From positions 248,001-312,000 of the forward strand of contig JACGCM010000581.1 in the NCBI GenBank assembly GCA_014058105.1: a stretch of DNA of 64,000 nucleotides, given 5' to 3'. Below the pieces are notes generated by a model, which did not search any database, was not told the DNA's origin, and was given only the letters and a program-made list of their open reading frames with translations. The DNA is from Kingdonia uniflora. Its lineage: Eukaryota > Streptophyta > Magnoliopsida > Ranunculales > Circaeasteraceae. Numbering within the stretch: the first letter of the stretch is position 1; every line of letters begins with the position of its first letter. A program made the position numbers and the translations under genes. Below are positions 1-10,278 of the stretch, in pieces.

Positions 1-758
1 AGGGTGATGTATTCCGCACGTTCACCCCCAACACAAACAACTAAAAACACATTCATAAAAAAAATATCTTTGACTGTGGATCATTTCAGAGAGAGAGAGA
101 GAAAGACCCACACCTTGAATCCAATCTTGAATTCCAAACCAATAGCTTCCAATATCTCTGATCATCAAACAATTGGCTACCAACGTTGATCTTTAATCAT
201 TCCACAATCTAGATTACTCAATTGTACTTTACACTGAAACTCTTTAACACCCCAATCTGGAATTGAAACCCCCGTGAGTTCCCGTAGAGATTTGATCAAA
301 ATACCCTTAAGATTTAAGAGAAACCACATAAGTACCCTGGATCTCCTACACTCATTTGCATTGAAATTGTCATATTTCCAATCTCGAGGGTTTTAAAGTC
401 TATCCCGACCCCTCTTTATCTCTTGAAAAACTCTTTTTTGTGGGCAAACTTATCTATAAGAAAAGCACCCTTCTTCGATAATATATAGATAAATATACTG
501 AAATTACTTTGGGATCTAGCCACGCTAGGAATCGGTCTTTCAGTACCCAGACCCTTATGTGTTGTTTACCAGTGCTTATGGGCTACTTGACAAAAGTATT
601 CAAGGATTCAAGGAGAAGGATAGTGACAAAACCCGATATATGTCAAAGATCATACATATATTATATAGATTAGATTACAAGAACAACAAGAAGGATGATA
701 CCCCTTTATTATATTATACGATACAAAGCCAAAATCAAATTTCTTAGAAGAATAAAGA
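1..758. other. gene-free stretch, 3' flank of PLAT copy 1
   Basis: No coding region is recognised here. A short (GA)n run lies near 92-106. The last ~200 bases are AT-rich and adjoin the stop codon of the minus-strand PLAT gene, so they should contain its 3' untranslated region. Short open frames in this stretch resemble no family I know. Confidence 0.5.
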
Positions 759-1312
759 TCATGGGCATTCCCCATCAGTTATAATCGGATTAATAAACGG
801 AACTTCGTTATTTTCTCTAAAACTGAACTCCCTGAATCGATTAATCCTGTCCCCCGTGGTCGTCACTGTGATGTTGTTTATGTACCAGTGTGGCTTCAGC
901 TCTCCTTTTTTCCCTTTTAGCCCAATGGCACAGAAATTTCTCGCCACACATTCCCTACGAGTCTTGAATCTGTCCACGGAATTGGGTAAGAAGTAGGTGT
1001 ATTTGCGACCCATAGCACCCCAGTTTTTGACGACATCAGTAGTGTTGATATTTCCACCGCCAATCATTTCAAATAACATAAAAAGCTTATGCGAGGGTCC
1101 TCTAGTTGCGCCTGTACTCACCACCATTTCGTAATCACATTCCTGTTTCACATATCATGCAATCAAAGAGTATATCAAGTTAAAGAGTAATGCAAAAAAT
1201 GGAATTAAAAGAACTATCAAAGCCTAAAGTTAAGTGCTATTACTTGTGCTTCGAGCGTGGACACTGTAGCAGCAAGAATAACAAAGAATATGAGAAGAGT
1301 GACTCTTTTCAT
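759..1312 (-). CDS. secreted PLAT-domain protein, copy 1 (two exons)
   Basis: Small secreted protein resembling plant PLAT/LH2-domain stress proteins. Exon 1 is 1312-1244: 23 codons starting MKRVTLLIFF, a signal peptide ending ...STLEAQ. It ends at CAA|GTAAT. Exon 2 is 1142-759, after an AAACAG acceptor; the junction is in phase, giving 150 residues. The mature part begins ECDYEMVVSTG. It has four cysteines (25, 88, 94, 149), likely two disulfides, a WYINNITVTTTG strand near 109-120 typical of PLAT beta-sandwiches, and two N-glycosylation sequons (N56, N113). Two paralogues lie downstream, at ~2.9 and ~17.1 kb. The start is the only ATG giving a signal peptide, and it lies 46 bases after a TATA box. 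PLAT domains bind lipids or proteins, and plant single-domain forms are linked to ER-related stress tolerance; the function here is inferred from family only. The frame is open, and this is one of two PLAT copies that look intact. Confidence 0.82.
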
Positions 1313-1357
1313 GGCTTACAGGATTAACTAGATGAGGATAAGAGGTACCGAGAGCCA

Positions 1358-1365
1358 GTTTATAA
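1358..1365 (-). promoter_or_regulatory. TATA box of PLAT copy 1
   Basis: Read on the minus strand the sequence is TTATAAAC within AGCTTATAAACTGG, 46 bases before the ATG. The same AGCTTATAAA block occurs upstream of PLAT copy 3, and a slightly changed form (GCATATAAAC) upstream of copy 2, which supports a shared core promoter. Confidence 0.65.
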
Positions 1366-1542
1366 GCTACATTGTCTGTTTAAGTCAACCCCAATTTAGG
1401 AGACCTTATCTTCCCTTAGGTTCTGTCGAAGAATCGGAGTGTTATTTGAATATTGGGCTTGACTTCATGGTTTTAAGTTCATACTTGAATATTGAAAATC
1501 CCAAAAAAAGCTCTTTGACCCCCACCTCGAACTTTCATATTA

Positions 1543-1775
1543 TTGGTGGCTGTGTGACTCTCCACCCCATGACAGAGGTCAGGAGTTCAAAACCCTGTGC
1601 GGGTGAGAATTGTGGAGGTTTTGTGGCCGTCGGGCTTTGTACCTTTCGGGGCTCAGTTACTCTGTGGTTACGGATCCCTAAAACTGGCTTACCTTCCGCA
1701 CACAAAAAACAAAAAAACAAAACTGGCTTACCTTCCGAACACAAAAAACAAAAAACAACGGTGCCGGGATGATCC
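1543..1775 (+). mobile_element. SINE-like repeat with A-rich tail
   Basis: About 230 bases upstream of PLAT copy 1 that look like a tRNA-derived SINE. A polymerase III B-box-like core (GGAGTTCAAAACCC, near 1580) follows a possible but imperfect A box near 1547. The body is GC-richer than its surroundings and ends in an A-rich tail. The tail contains a near-exact tandem duplication of ~38 bases (ACTGGCTTACCTTCCG.ACACAAAAAACAAA at ~1683 and ~1722). No target duplication was found, so the ends are approximate. It could instead be another short interspersed repeat. Confidence 0.42.
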
Positions 1776-1799
1776 AGACAAGGACGATTTTGATTAATT

Positions 1800-2540
1800 A
1801 TGGCTAAATTAACCACAGTAAAACTAATGATGATGAAAACCCGAGTAAGGCAGAATCACCATGTTGTGCATGCTTAGTGTGAAAGAACATCATGGATCTT
1901 GATTGCAATGGCCATCATACCATCGAACTAAACGAACTTATAAATTAAGACGATAAGTGAAACATCCGTTCTAGGTTAGTAATCCTGCTAGTCTTTGAGG
2001 CTCAAAACGGAAGAAAACAAAGTAAAAACGGAAAGATCGGATTATGGTGATCAAGTTGCTCAATACAAAAAGTAAAAAAACGAAAGTTGTAGGTCTCGTC
2101 GATACGAAGCTAGGGCAACTGACAGATCTGTGATCAGACCTTGGATCAAGGTTTATTCCGTCCGGTTCCCCCAACAAGTAACCCTTGAAACATGACATGA
2201 GTTTTCTAGTGATGTTCGTGTTGAAAGAACCGGTAAAATTGTCTCATAAACGACAATCGAAATTCATTGTTTCCACATCATTGGTTATCCCAGAGATGAG
2301 AGATCATATGGGATTGCAGTTGATGCATACGAAATGCTCAAAACATGAGAAATATGGGCGACTACATGGATCTAACTAGGCTGAGAATCGATGTCCACCA
2401 GTACGTATAGGCTACTGGACATATTGATTCATTGAGACAACGACCGCAGCTTGAAATATCGTTTTAGATTAAAGCACATCGAGAAAGATCCTAACACTTA
2501 TTTAATTATACATTTTCGGTCCAAGAAACAAAGATGACCA
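1800..2540. other. intergenic stretch between PLAT copies 1 and 2
   Basis: AT-rich, with no recognisable coding region, RNA gene or repeat end. Small open frames exist on both strands (for example 2185-2379 plus), but none has a familiar domain or a splice context. Confidence 0.5.
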
Positions 2541-3042
2541 ATGGCATTCCCCGTCAAATATAAGTGGATTAATAAACGAAACTTCGTTATTTTCTCCAAA
2601 ACTAAACACTTTCAATCGATTAATCCGTCCCGGGGTTGCCACCATAATGTTGTTTATATATCAGTGAGGCTCGAGCTCACCTTTCTTCCCTCTTATCCCA
2701 AGGCCGCAAAAATTTCTCCCCACACATTCTCGCCTAGTCTGGAGCCTGTCCATAGAATTGGGCAAGAAGTAGGTGTACTTGCAACCCATAGCATCCCAAC
2801 TCTTCACAACGTTAGTCGTGTTAATGTTACCCCCACCTATCATTTCTAATAGTACGAAAAGCTTGTCCGAGGATCCTTCAGTTGGGTCTGTGCTCACCAC
2901 CATTTCGTAATCACATTCCTGTTTCACATATCAAGCAATCAAAGAGTTATATATCAAGGTAGATAGCAATGTAAGAAATGAAACTAAGGACTAAACCGGG
3001 CCTAAAGCAAAATTTTCATAATTGTGCTTCGAATGTGGAGAC
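2541..3042 (-). pseudogene. PLAT copy 2 pseudogene: exon 2, intron and 3' end of exon 1
   Basis: Exon 2 (2918 downwards) closely matches copies 1 and 3 (ECDYEMVVST, FLPNSMDRLQTRRECVGRNFC, GKKGELEPH). The conserved Trp after GELEPH has become a stop (TGG to TGA), so the last ~40 residues are lost. The stop codon used in copy 1 is also missing. The intron donor after GAAGCACAA is TTATG instead of GTAAT. Exon 1 is interrupted at 3042/3043 by an LTR retrotransposon; its remainder is at 8240-8293. The nonsense change, donor loss, start loss and insertion together make this copy non-functional. Which change came first cannot be told from this window. Confidence 0.87.
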
Positions 3043-3665
3043 TGTAAGGACCTATCCCTCGATCTCACCCAAAATCGAGCTCACCTAGTTCGAATTACCT
3101 CCATCTCAGACTTACGTATTTTCAACACATTTCCCCAGTCAACATTCCAACCTACCCCACGAGCTGGTTAAGAACGTGGGTCGAACTTAAACCGAAAAGC
3201 CTTATCCAGTCAAAGATACCTGTCTCCACATGAACTCGTCAGTTATTCGGTCAAACGCCACTAAACCACATTGTTTGGAAAACGTGCTCCAGCACGACGG
3301 AGAGCTGCAGATAAGGTCTATATAAAGGAAAAGTTCCAGAAGAGATAGAGACCAGAAAAATTACACAAGAGATCACCTAAAAACTACTTGTTCTAGATTC
3401 TCGATAATCATCAAAATTTCTTAGTTACAAGATTCAAACTTTTATATTTTTAGATATCACTTGTAATAAGATATCCGCCTCAAGCAATAAAAATACTTTC
3501 AACAAAAATCCTTCGCACGAGGTCGTGGTTTTTTACCTATTCAGAGGTTTTCCACGTTAAAATCACATGTTTCATTTCTTACTTTCCATTAAAATATTGT
3601 TACAGGTTCATTGGTGTGATAGCGAATTCCAAGCCATTTCGAGCTTACAGAATTTGGCCATTACA
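3043..3665 (+). repeat. 5' LTR of gypsy element A
   Basis: 623 bases from TGTAAGGACC to GGCCATTACA. A promoter TATA box (TCTATATAAAGG) lies near 3318-3328. The same LTR family appears at 7615-8239, reversed at 17940-18536, and more diverged at 52219-52807; shared blocks include AAGAACGTGGGTCGAAC and ACCTGTCTCC. Confidence 0.9.
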
Positions 3666-3684
3666 TTTGACGCCATCTGTGGGA
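3666..3684 (+). promoter_or_regulatory. primer-binding site region of element A
   Basis: TTTGACGCCATCTGTGGGA immediately follows the 5' LTR, in the position where a tRNA primes minus-strand synthesis. The related elements have TTTGGCGTCGTCTGTGGGA (52808) and TTTGGCACCGTCTGTG (34306) at the same place, so this copy carries substitutions. The tRNA species was not determined. Confidence 0.7.
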
Positions 3685-3737
3685 AAGATTGCATTTCTAT
3701 GATATCCTAAGGCAGTCATTTACTACAACTTTCAATC

Positions 3738-5514
3738 ATGGTTACTTCTAGACAACCGGCTGTAGGAACTCAGCTCAAAGTTTCCCTGGAGCTGGGGCAG
3801 CTCGTAGAGTTACGGGCGAATCTCAACGCCGAGATAGATAAACGCATCAAACTCGAACTTCAGTTAATAAAAGATCATGAGCTCCAAGAAAAAGAGCTCG
3901 ATGCAGAACGACAAGCTCGTTTGACAGCGCTCAAACGACATGAAGATCAGATGACAACAATGCAGACTGCCCTAGAGGCTCTGAAAAATACTCAGCAGGT
4001 TCCTCCAGCCAGAGGTCACGATCAGCTTCCAGAGACCTCCCGTGTCTCTGCAAGAGAAAGATTGGGACCTCGGGGAGTCGCCAGTAAAGCTATTTATAGG
4101 AATCTACAATGCGAACCATAACCCTCCATACATTTGGGGGGGTGGGGGGGGGGGGTGAAGTTCAGTTCGAAGTCAATCGAGGTCATCGAATTTCCATCCG
4201 CCAGGAGGAAGAGTAGCGACCTCAATATCAAGTTCCAGCACGAGATCGCCTGAGTGAAGGTACAGGCACTCATCATCCACAACCAGCTCGTCTAGCGATT
4301 CAACCAACACGTCATTACGTCACAAAAGAGCATATGGACCAACAGATTAAGGAGTTGATCGAAGCAAGGTTCTGGGTACAACCGGCGATACCACAAAGTT
4401 ACAAGGAAGTTCGATTTGCCAAGGAACTATTCGATATAGAGATACCGAAAGGTTTCCATACTCCCAAAATTCATAAATACAAAGGTACTGACCCGAAAGA
4501 ACACATTCAGCAATACCGTGATTCATGGGGCTGTACTCCAATCTCAACCACATCCTTTGCCATCTATTCACCCACAAGTCTATAGGAGGAACCACTCCAA
4601 TGGTTGTATTCTCTCCCTTAGGACTCCATCTACACATTTGATCAGCTGTAGAAGCAGTTCATCAAGACATATGCTCACAATAGAGGCAAAAAGAAGAACT
4701 TGTATTTTTTTATCAGTCTTAAACAGTCGCATGGAGAGAAGCTCAAAGATTTCTTGAAGAAATTCTTAGAGCTCGCGCGAAAAGTGGATAACCTCGATAA
4801 GAAAACGGCTGTTATTGCTTTCACCAATGCTCTCCGGCTCGACTGCAAGGCTAAAGAATACCTCTTCCTTAACAAACATGCGACCTTGGAGGAGATGATC
4901 ACCAAAGTCAATGGTTACGTCGACCTAGAGAGGATGATGTTCAAGCGACAAAAATCTATTAAATCTGTCCTCTCCACCAAAGGCCCATCTACAGATCGAG
5001 CCAGTGAACCCAAAGAGGAACAGGGAGATCAGAAGTGCACCAAGGGCAACACTAGTTACCCTCAGAAAGACGGTCCACCAAACAAACCCATCCTCCTAAA
5101 ACTGAACGTCCGAATCTCCACAATTTTTCCACTGCAATTGAAGGATCCACTCTACCGCGTCTCTCAGCCGCTGGAACCAATCGATAGTAGACCATATTGC
5201 ATGCATCATAAGGTAAATCATAATACTACTGATAATTGCTATGCTCTACAACGGTTGCTCGAATACATTTTTAAAGAGGGACGGATACACGAATACATTG
5301 TCGATCTGAAGTCGTACAAAGATGGCAGCTATAAAAAGCAGCTTGAAGTTATCCAGGTCAATGATTAAGCTGAGGATAAGCATCTCTACTATATGCACCA
5401 CAACAACATGATCGAAATAAATCAAATCACCAATTCTAACAGATCAAAACATAGGAAACTATCGGAATGCTGCGATCTCACACCAAAAGACAAAGAAGCC
5501 AAACTTCTTCCTAG
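3738..5514 (+). pseudogene. gag of gypsy element A
   Basis: Starts MVTSRQPAVGTQ, with a charged coiled-coil N-terminal part (residues ~15-85). After frameshifts near 4120 and 4520 the retrotransposon gag core continues: AKELFDIEIPKGFHTPKIHKYKGTDP at ~4420-4500, and EKLKDFLKKFLELARKVDNLDKKTA at ~4737-4810. A C-terminal CX2H-type segment follows (RPYCMHHKVNHNTTDNCYAL at ~5190-5250). Gag would form the virus-like particle core and package the RNA. A pure G tract at ~4134-4155 lies in a frameshifted part. The frame is broken in at least three places. Confidence 0.8.
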
Positions 5515-6025
5515 TTGAGCAATCGCCAACTCGGGATCTACTTCGAAGATTGCGATACTAGCCATGTCAAGTTTCTACATCATGATGCATTAGTCATAAT
5601 GCTCAAGATAAAGAAGTTTGTCACGCACACAATGATGATCGTTACGGGAAGCGGTATTGAGATTCTTTTTCAGAGTACGATCGACCAGATGGGTTTGGCC
5701 GACCAAGTTATTCAGAGTGACACCGATATCAATGGGTTTAATGGTTCCAGGGAAGAACGAGTAGGCAAGATCATCTTACCTATTACCACAGGACCAACCA
5801 CTATCGACGTTATTTTCTATGTCATTAATGCCAAATCTCGTTATCTCAGGATTATGGGCCGCTGCTGGATACACAACATAGAGGCAATCGCTTTCACCTA
5901 TCATTAAGCTCTCCGATTCAAACACGACAACGATATTTATGAGATCAGAGGTAGTCAAAAGCTCTCTCGAGCTTGTGAAAATATCGTCTCTGTTATCCTA
6001 GATACTTCAGACGAATTTTCTCTAT
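5515..6025 (+). pseudogene. aspartic protease of gypsy element A
   Basis: Retropepsin-like segment: flap and core text such as GFNGSREERVGKIILPITTGPTTIDV and RYLRIMGRCWIHNIEAI match the protease of the element at 54.7-55.2 kb. The catalytic D-T/S-G triad is damaged: the segment reads MMIVTGSGIEI where a VDTGS-type motif is expected, so the active aspartate is missing. This would abolish Gag-Pol processing. Confidence 0.75.
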
Positions 6026-6099
6026 AACAATTACAGGAAGCTGATCACCTCAACGATCAACCATCCACATAGGAGCTCATAGAATATATTAACATTGAT

Positions 6100-7614
6100 G
6101 GACCTAGAAGATGTACTTTCATTGGTACTAAGCTGGTTCAGCACGAAAAAGATACTCTCATTCAGTTCCTGTAACTTAATCGAGATGTTTTTGCACGGTC
6201 TTTCACAGAAATGGCTGGGATTGATCCAGCCATGGCCTATCACAAATTAACTATTAATATCAATGCCGCAGCGGTCAAACAGAAACAACGACGACTTTCA
6301 CCTCGTCTTTAAGATGAAGTTAACACTGAGATCGAAAAATTGATCAAAGTGGGATTCATTCGAGAAGCCAAATATCCAAACTGGATATCTAATATTGTCG
6401 CTGTCCCAAAGAAGAACAGAAAAGTTTGAGTTTGCATAGATATCAAAGATCTGAATAGACATACTTCAAAGGATAGCTTCCCTCTTCCTAACATTTATCA
6501 GATTTTTAATTCCACAGCAGGCCATGACCTCCTATTTATGATAGACGCTGCTTCGGGGTACAATCAAATTCCACTTTTAGAAGAAGATCAAGAGAAGACA
6601 ACTTTCATCACTGAAAGAGGTCTTTATTGTTATAAAGTCTACATCGATGATCTCTTGTACAAAAGCATACAGTCAGCCAATCACATCTTAGATTTCAGCA
6701 CTATATTCAACATCTTTCGGTCTTACAGGATACGTCTTAACCCTAATAAATGTTAATTCGGGATACATTCTGGCTGCTTTCTAGGCCACCTCATAAGCAA
6801 GAAAGGAATTAAGGCTGATCCAGATCAAATTCGGGCTCTCCTCGACATGCACTCTCCAAAAACAATAAAAGACGTTTAAAAACTTGCCGACAAGATTGCC
6901 GCTATTAACCATTTTGTTTCTAAATCTTTAGAACACTGTCGTTGGCTATTCCTATTACTCCACGGATGTACCAAATGAGGAAAATTTTAGCCAAATGTAG
7001 AGGTCAGATGGACACCAGAATGCGAAACAGCTTTTCTGAATCTCAAAACCTATTTAGGGAGGTCTCCCATAATAAGTACCCCAGTAGATAATGAGGAACT
7101 GATTATATACCTAGCAGTCACAGATACTTCCCTCAGCTCGGTTCTCATTCGCCTGGAAGGGAAAATAGAGAAACTAGTCATCTTCATCAGTAAGACCCTC
7201 ACACCAGCGGAAACAATGTACTCTAAAATTGAGAAACTTTTTCTCACTCTTGTTTATACTTCACAGAAACTCAAACACTACTTCCAAGCTCATTCAGTCA
7301 AAGTCATAACGAACTACCCACTTCGGGAAGTTCTATCCAAGAAAGAAAAATCAAGAAGAGTGCAACAGTGGTCAGTCAGTTTGATAAAACATGATATCAA
7401 GTTCGAACAACGTCATTCCAAAAAAGATCAGGCCGCTGCCGATTTTCTCACAAATTTTCCAGTGGAGGATCCCGAGTGGGAGGAGCACGACCCTGACCTT
7501 ACAGAAGAAACACCCGAGGATCCACTCCCCAAGCCATTCAACGAACGAGCTGAATGGATCACTACATTAGGGTAGAGACTTCTCACAGATGGATCAGCAG
7601 GACCCGCAGGAGAC
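6100..7614 (+). pseudogene. reverse transcriptase/RNase H of gypsy element A, truncated
   Basis: Order: RT fingers (WISNIVAVPKKN at ~6380), palm (MIDAASGYNQIPLLEEDQEKT at 6538), catalytic YIDDLLYKS (~6640), then connection and RNase H (LREVLSKKEKSRRVQQWSVS at ~7320-7380). A stretch of ~30 codons between CYKV and YIDD is missing compared with the element at 55.8 kb. The junction falls on AAGTC, which flanks the deleted part in that relative. Several stops occur. At 7576-7608 a second RNase H begins (RLLTDGSAGPAG) and is cut off by the 3' LTR. The two RNase H domains in series are characteristic of the Tat group. Confidence 0.85.
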
Positions 7615-8239
7615 TGTAAGGACCTATCCCTCGATCTCACCTAAAGTCGAGCTTGTCTAGTTTGAATTACCTCCATCTCAGACTCACGCATTTTCAATAC
7701 ATTTTCCCAGTTAACATTCTAACCTACCCCACGAGCTAGTTAAGAACGTGGGTCGAACTTAAACTAAAAAACCTTATCCAGTCAAAGACACCTGTCTCCA
7801 CACGAACTCGTTAGTTATTCAATCAAATGCCACTAAACCACATTGTTCAAAAAACGTGCTCCAGCACGACGAAGAGTTGCGGAGAAGGCCTATATAAAGG
7901 AAAAGTTCTAGAAGAGACAGGGGCTAGAAAAATTATACAAGATATCACCTAAAAACTACTTATTATAGATTCCTGATAATCATCAAAACTTCTTAGTTAC
8001 AAGATTCAATTTTTCTATTTTTAGAGATCACTTATAATAAGATATCCGCCTCAAGCAATAAAGATACTTTCAACAAAAATCCTCTACACGAGGTCGTGGT
8101 TTTTTTTTACATATTCAGATGTTTTTCACGCTAAAATCACTTGTTTCATTTCTTGCTTTTCATTAAAATATTATTATAGGTTCATTGGTGTGATAACGAA
8201 TTCTAAGCCATTTCGAGCTTACGGAATTTGGCCATTACA
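7615..8239 (+). repeat. 3' LTR of gypsy element A
   Basis: 625 bases, same ends as the 5' LTR. No polypurine tract precedes it; the upstream bases are second RNase H codons followed by GGAGAC. Relative to the 5' LTR it shows mostly C-to-T and G-to-A changes. The TATA box (CTATATAAAGG) is kept near 7890. Confidence 0.9.
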
Positions 8240-8293
8240 GAGACCGTAGCAGTAAAAACAAAGAAAAAGTTAAAAAAAAGTAGTTCTTGTCCT
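8240..8293 (-). pseudogene. PLAT copy 2 pseudogene: 5' part of exon 1
   Basis: Continuation of the exon interrupted at 3042. Read on the minus strand it resembles the signal-peptide exon of copy 1 (ACTGCTACGGTCTCC joins ACATTCGAAGCACAA across the insertion), but the ATG is replaced by AGG and the T-rich stretch has gained ~4 bases. It cannot encode the signal peptide. Confidence 0.8.
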
Positions 8294-8369
8294 GGCTTGA
8301 AGATTTTAATAGATGTGAATTAGAGGAAAGAAGTATACCAAGAGACTAGTTTATATGCTACAACCTACA

Positions 8370-8935
8370 TGTTGGGTAGTCCAACCCATGATGAGGCCTG
8401 TAAACTTAATAGGCGTAGTTCTTACCTTGAAAAAAGGTAAATGAAGGCTTTTAGAAAAGGCTTGTCTTTCTAATGTGGTGTGTACTCTTGGAGAAAGTTC
8501 TAGAGAAATTGAATTTTGGGGAAATTCAATTTGAAAAAAAGAAGTCCATCTCCATTGGTGTGAGGTGAACAGATAAATCAATTCAAGTATTTTTTGTACT
8601 CCGATCAAGCATAAAAAAAAGGTCTTCTCCGGCGAGTTTGCGACGGAAAGGGGATTGAAGGTGTTCTTTTAAGTTGAAGGTAAATAACATTTAGTAGTTA
8701 TTGTTGGGTATACAAGGTGCTGAATTTTATTGTAACCCTCACGATTGAGGACGTTTGTAATCCGTTTATTGATATAGTGGATTCAAATTTTCCCCGTTGT
8801 TTTTCCCTTTCACGTTGAAGGGTTTCCACGTAAAAATCGTGTATTGTCTTTGCTTACTTGCTAGTTTATTTGTCGTTAAATTTCTCTTGCTTATCGTCGA
8901 ATTACACATAGTGGGAAAGTTGTAATTTCCCAACA
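8370..8935 (+). repeat. solo Ty1/copia LTR in the PLAT copy 2 promoter
   Basis: 566 bases beginning TGTTGGGTAGTCC and ending TTCCCAACA, flanked by the 5 bp duplication CTACA (8365-8369 and 8936-8940). The interior shows GTGGATTCAAATTTTCCCC and GGGTTTCCACGTAAAAATC, typical of plant copia LTRs on this strand. No coding part remains, so it is the product of LTR-LTR recombination. It lies about 15 bases upstream of the TATA-like GCATATAAAC (minus strand, near 8350) of PLAT copy 2. Confidence 0.88.
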
Positions 8936-9088
8936 CTACATTCGATGTTTACATCATCCTTTAGTATTTTCAAAGGATGATTAATTTAAATTTTCATATA
9001 CACATATTCACGATATGCCCAAAGAAAAATTGGATTGATATTTGAATATTGGACTTGACCAAATATATGAATAGGGATATCATGCTTA

Positions 9089-10278
9089 AATCTGTCTACT
9101 CTATAGGGGGATCATAAAAGCTAAATACTTCACTAAACAAGGAGACATTATCCAGTATTATCAATAATCTTCTATATGGGCAGGTATTAAATCTGTTTAC
9201 TATACTGTCTTAAATGATTCAACTTGGATAATTGGCACTAGTTCTACTATTGACGCATGGAGGGACTATTGGACTGGTATGGGTGCCATTAATAATATCC
9301 CTGTTCTTTCACATCTTCCCAATAAATCATATTAAGCTCAAGTCTCAGATATCCTGATTAATGGGGTTTAGAATTCAAATCCTGAAGCTATCTCTATTAT
9401 AAACTTAGCTAGTATATTGATTTGAACTCCATCTTCTTAAAAAATACAGGGGTGGATACTTGCATTTACAAGACTGACATACTTGGTGTTTTTAGTGTAA
9501 AAGTTGCACATGAAAACTTGAGAAACAAAGTTTCCTGCATGTTGGTGGAAGAAATACATTTGGAGAAACTCTTGTTATCCTTGACACTCTAACTTGACTT
9601 GGACAATTATTTAGAATGCTGTTCCAACTGACCAAACGATTCAATCTAGATCTATGAAGTTGGTATCTCAATTTAGATTGTGTAAGTCTGATGTGGATAA
9701 GACTAATCATTTATTTTTTGACTGCACTATTTCCAGAAGAATCTAGAGTTGGTTAGGAGATTTATTTGGTATCAAAATTGATAAGTGAGAGCTAAAACAT
9801 ATCATTCAACTCATAAACCACTGCAGTTTTTATGTTGAGGATTTATGGGTGAATGGAGTTATGGCTTCTCTAAACTCAATTTGGTTTATCAGTAACAAAA
9901 TTAATCATAATAATCCAGCTCCTTCTATTACTTTTATTAAACAACTCATCCATACTGCTATACGTGACTTTGTATCCATATCTAAAGGGTTAATAATCCA
10001 GGATTAGATCCTGCATGTGGGATCTTTCATGGTATGAGGAAGTCAAGATAAATTGTGATGGATCAAACCTTGGTAATCCAGGTAAAGTTGGCACTAATTT
10101 TACTCTTTGAGCTCACAATGGGGATTTCTTGAGGGTCCTAATGGTGAACATTGGTGTACAATACTACATTGGACAACAACTGGCTAAATATGTTCTTAGT
10201 TTCTGACTTTAAAGCTGCAATCAGTGCCTTTATTAATAATAAAATTCCATGGAAACTCAGGGCTAGATGAGTACACAT
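9089..10278 (+). mobile_element. 5'-truncated LINE 1, first part (ORF2 C-terminal region)
   Basis: Translation with stops shows the C-terminal part of a plant L1-type ORF2: WRDYWTGMGAINNIPVLSHL, the reverse-transcriptase zinc-binding region (FRLCKSDVDKTNHLFFDC at ~9675-9720), then an RNase H start (INCDGSNLGNPGKVG at ~10050-10095). A 10 bp duplication ATCATGCTTA at 9079-9088 recurs at 16366-16375 after the A-rich tail, marking the LINE ends. It is interrupted by the copia element at 10279. Several stops mean it is inactive. Confidence 0.82.

Larger units (their letters stand above)
3043..8239 (+). mobile_element. Ty3/gypsy LTR retrotransposon A, internally deleted (Tat-like)
   Basis: Complete boundaries: LTRs begin TGTAAGGACC and end CCATTACA, and a 5 bp target duplication GAGAC flanks the element (3038-3042 and 8240-8244). 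It sits in exon 1 of PLAT copy 2. The order inside is primer-binding region, gag, protease, reverse transcriptase, RNase H and the first codons of a second RNase H. The integrase and everything after it are missing: the coding part stops at 7614, directly against the 3' LTR, with no polypurine tract. The LTRs differ at about 30 of the first ~290 positions counted by eye, almost all transitions, so this is an old, methylation-aged insertion. Stops and frameshifts mean it cannot make its own proteins. Closest relative in the window: the element at 52219-64000. Confidence 0.9.
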
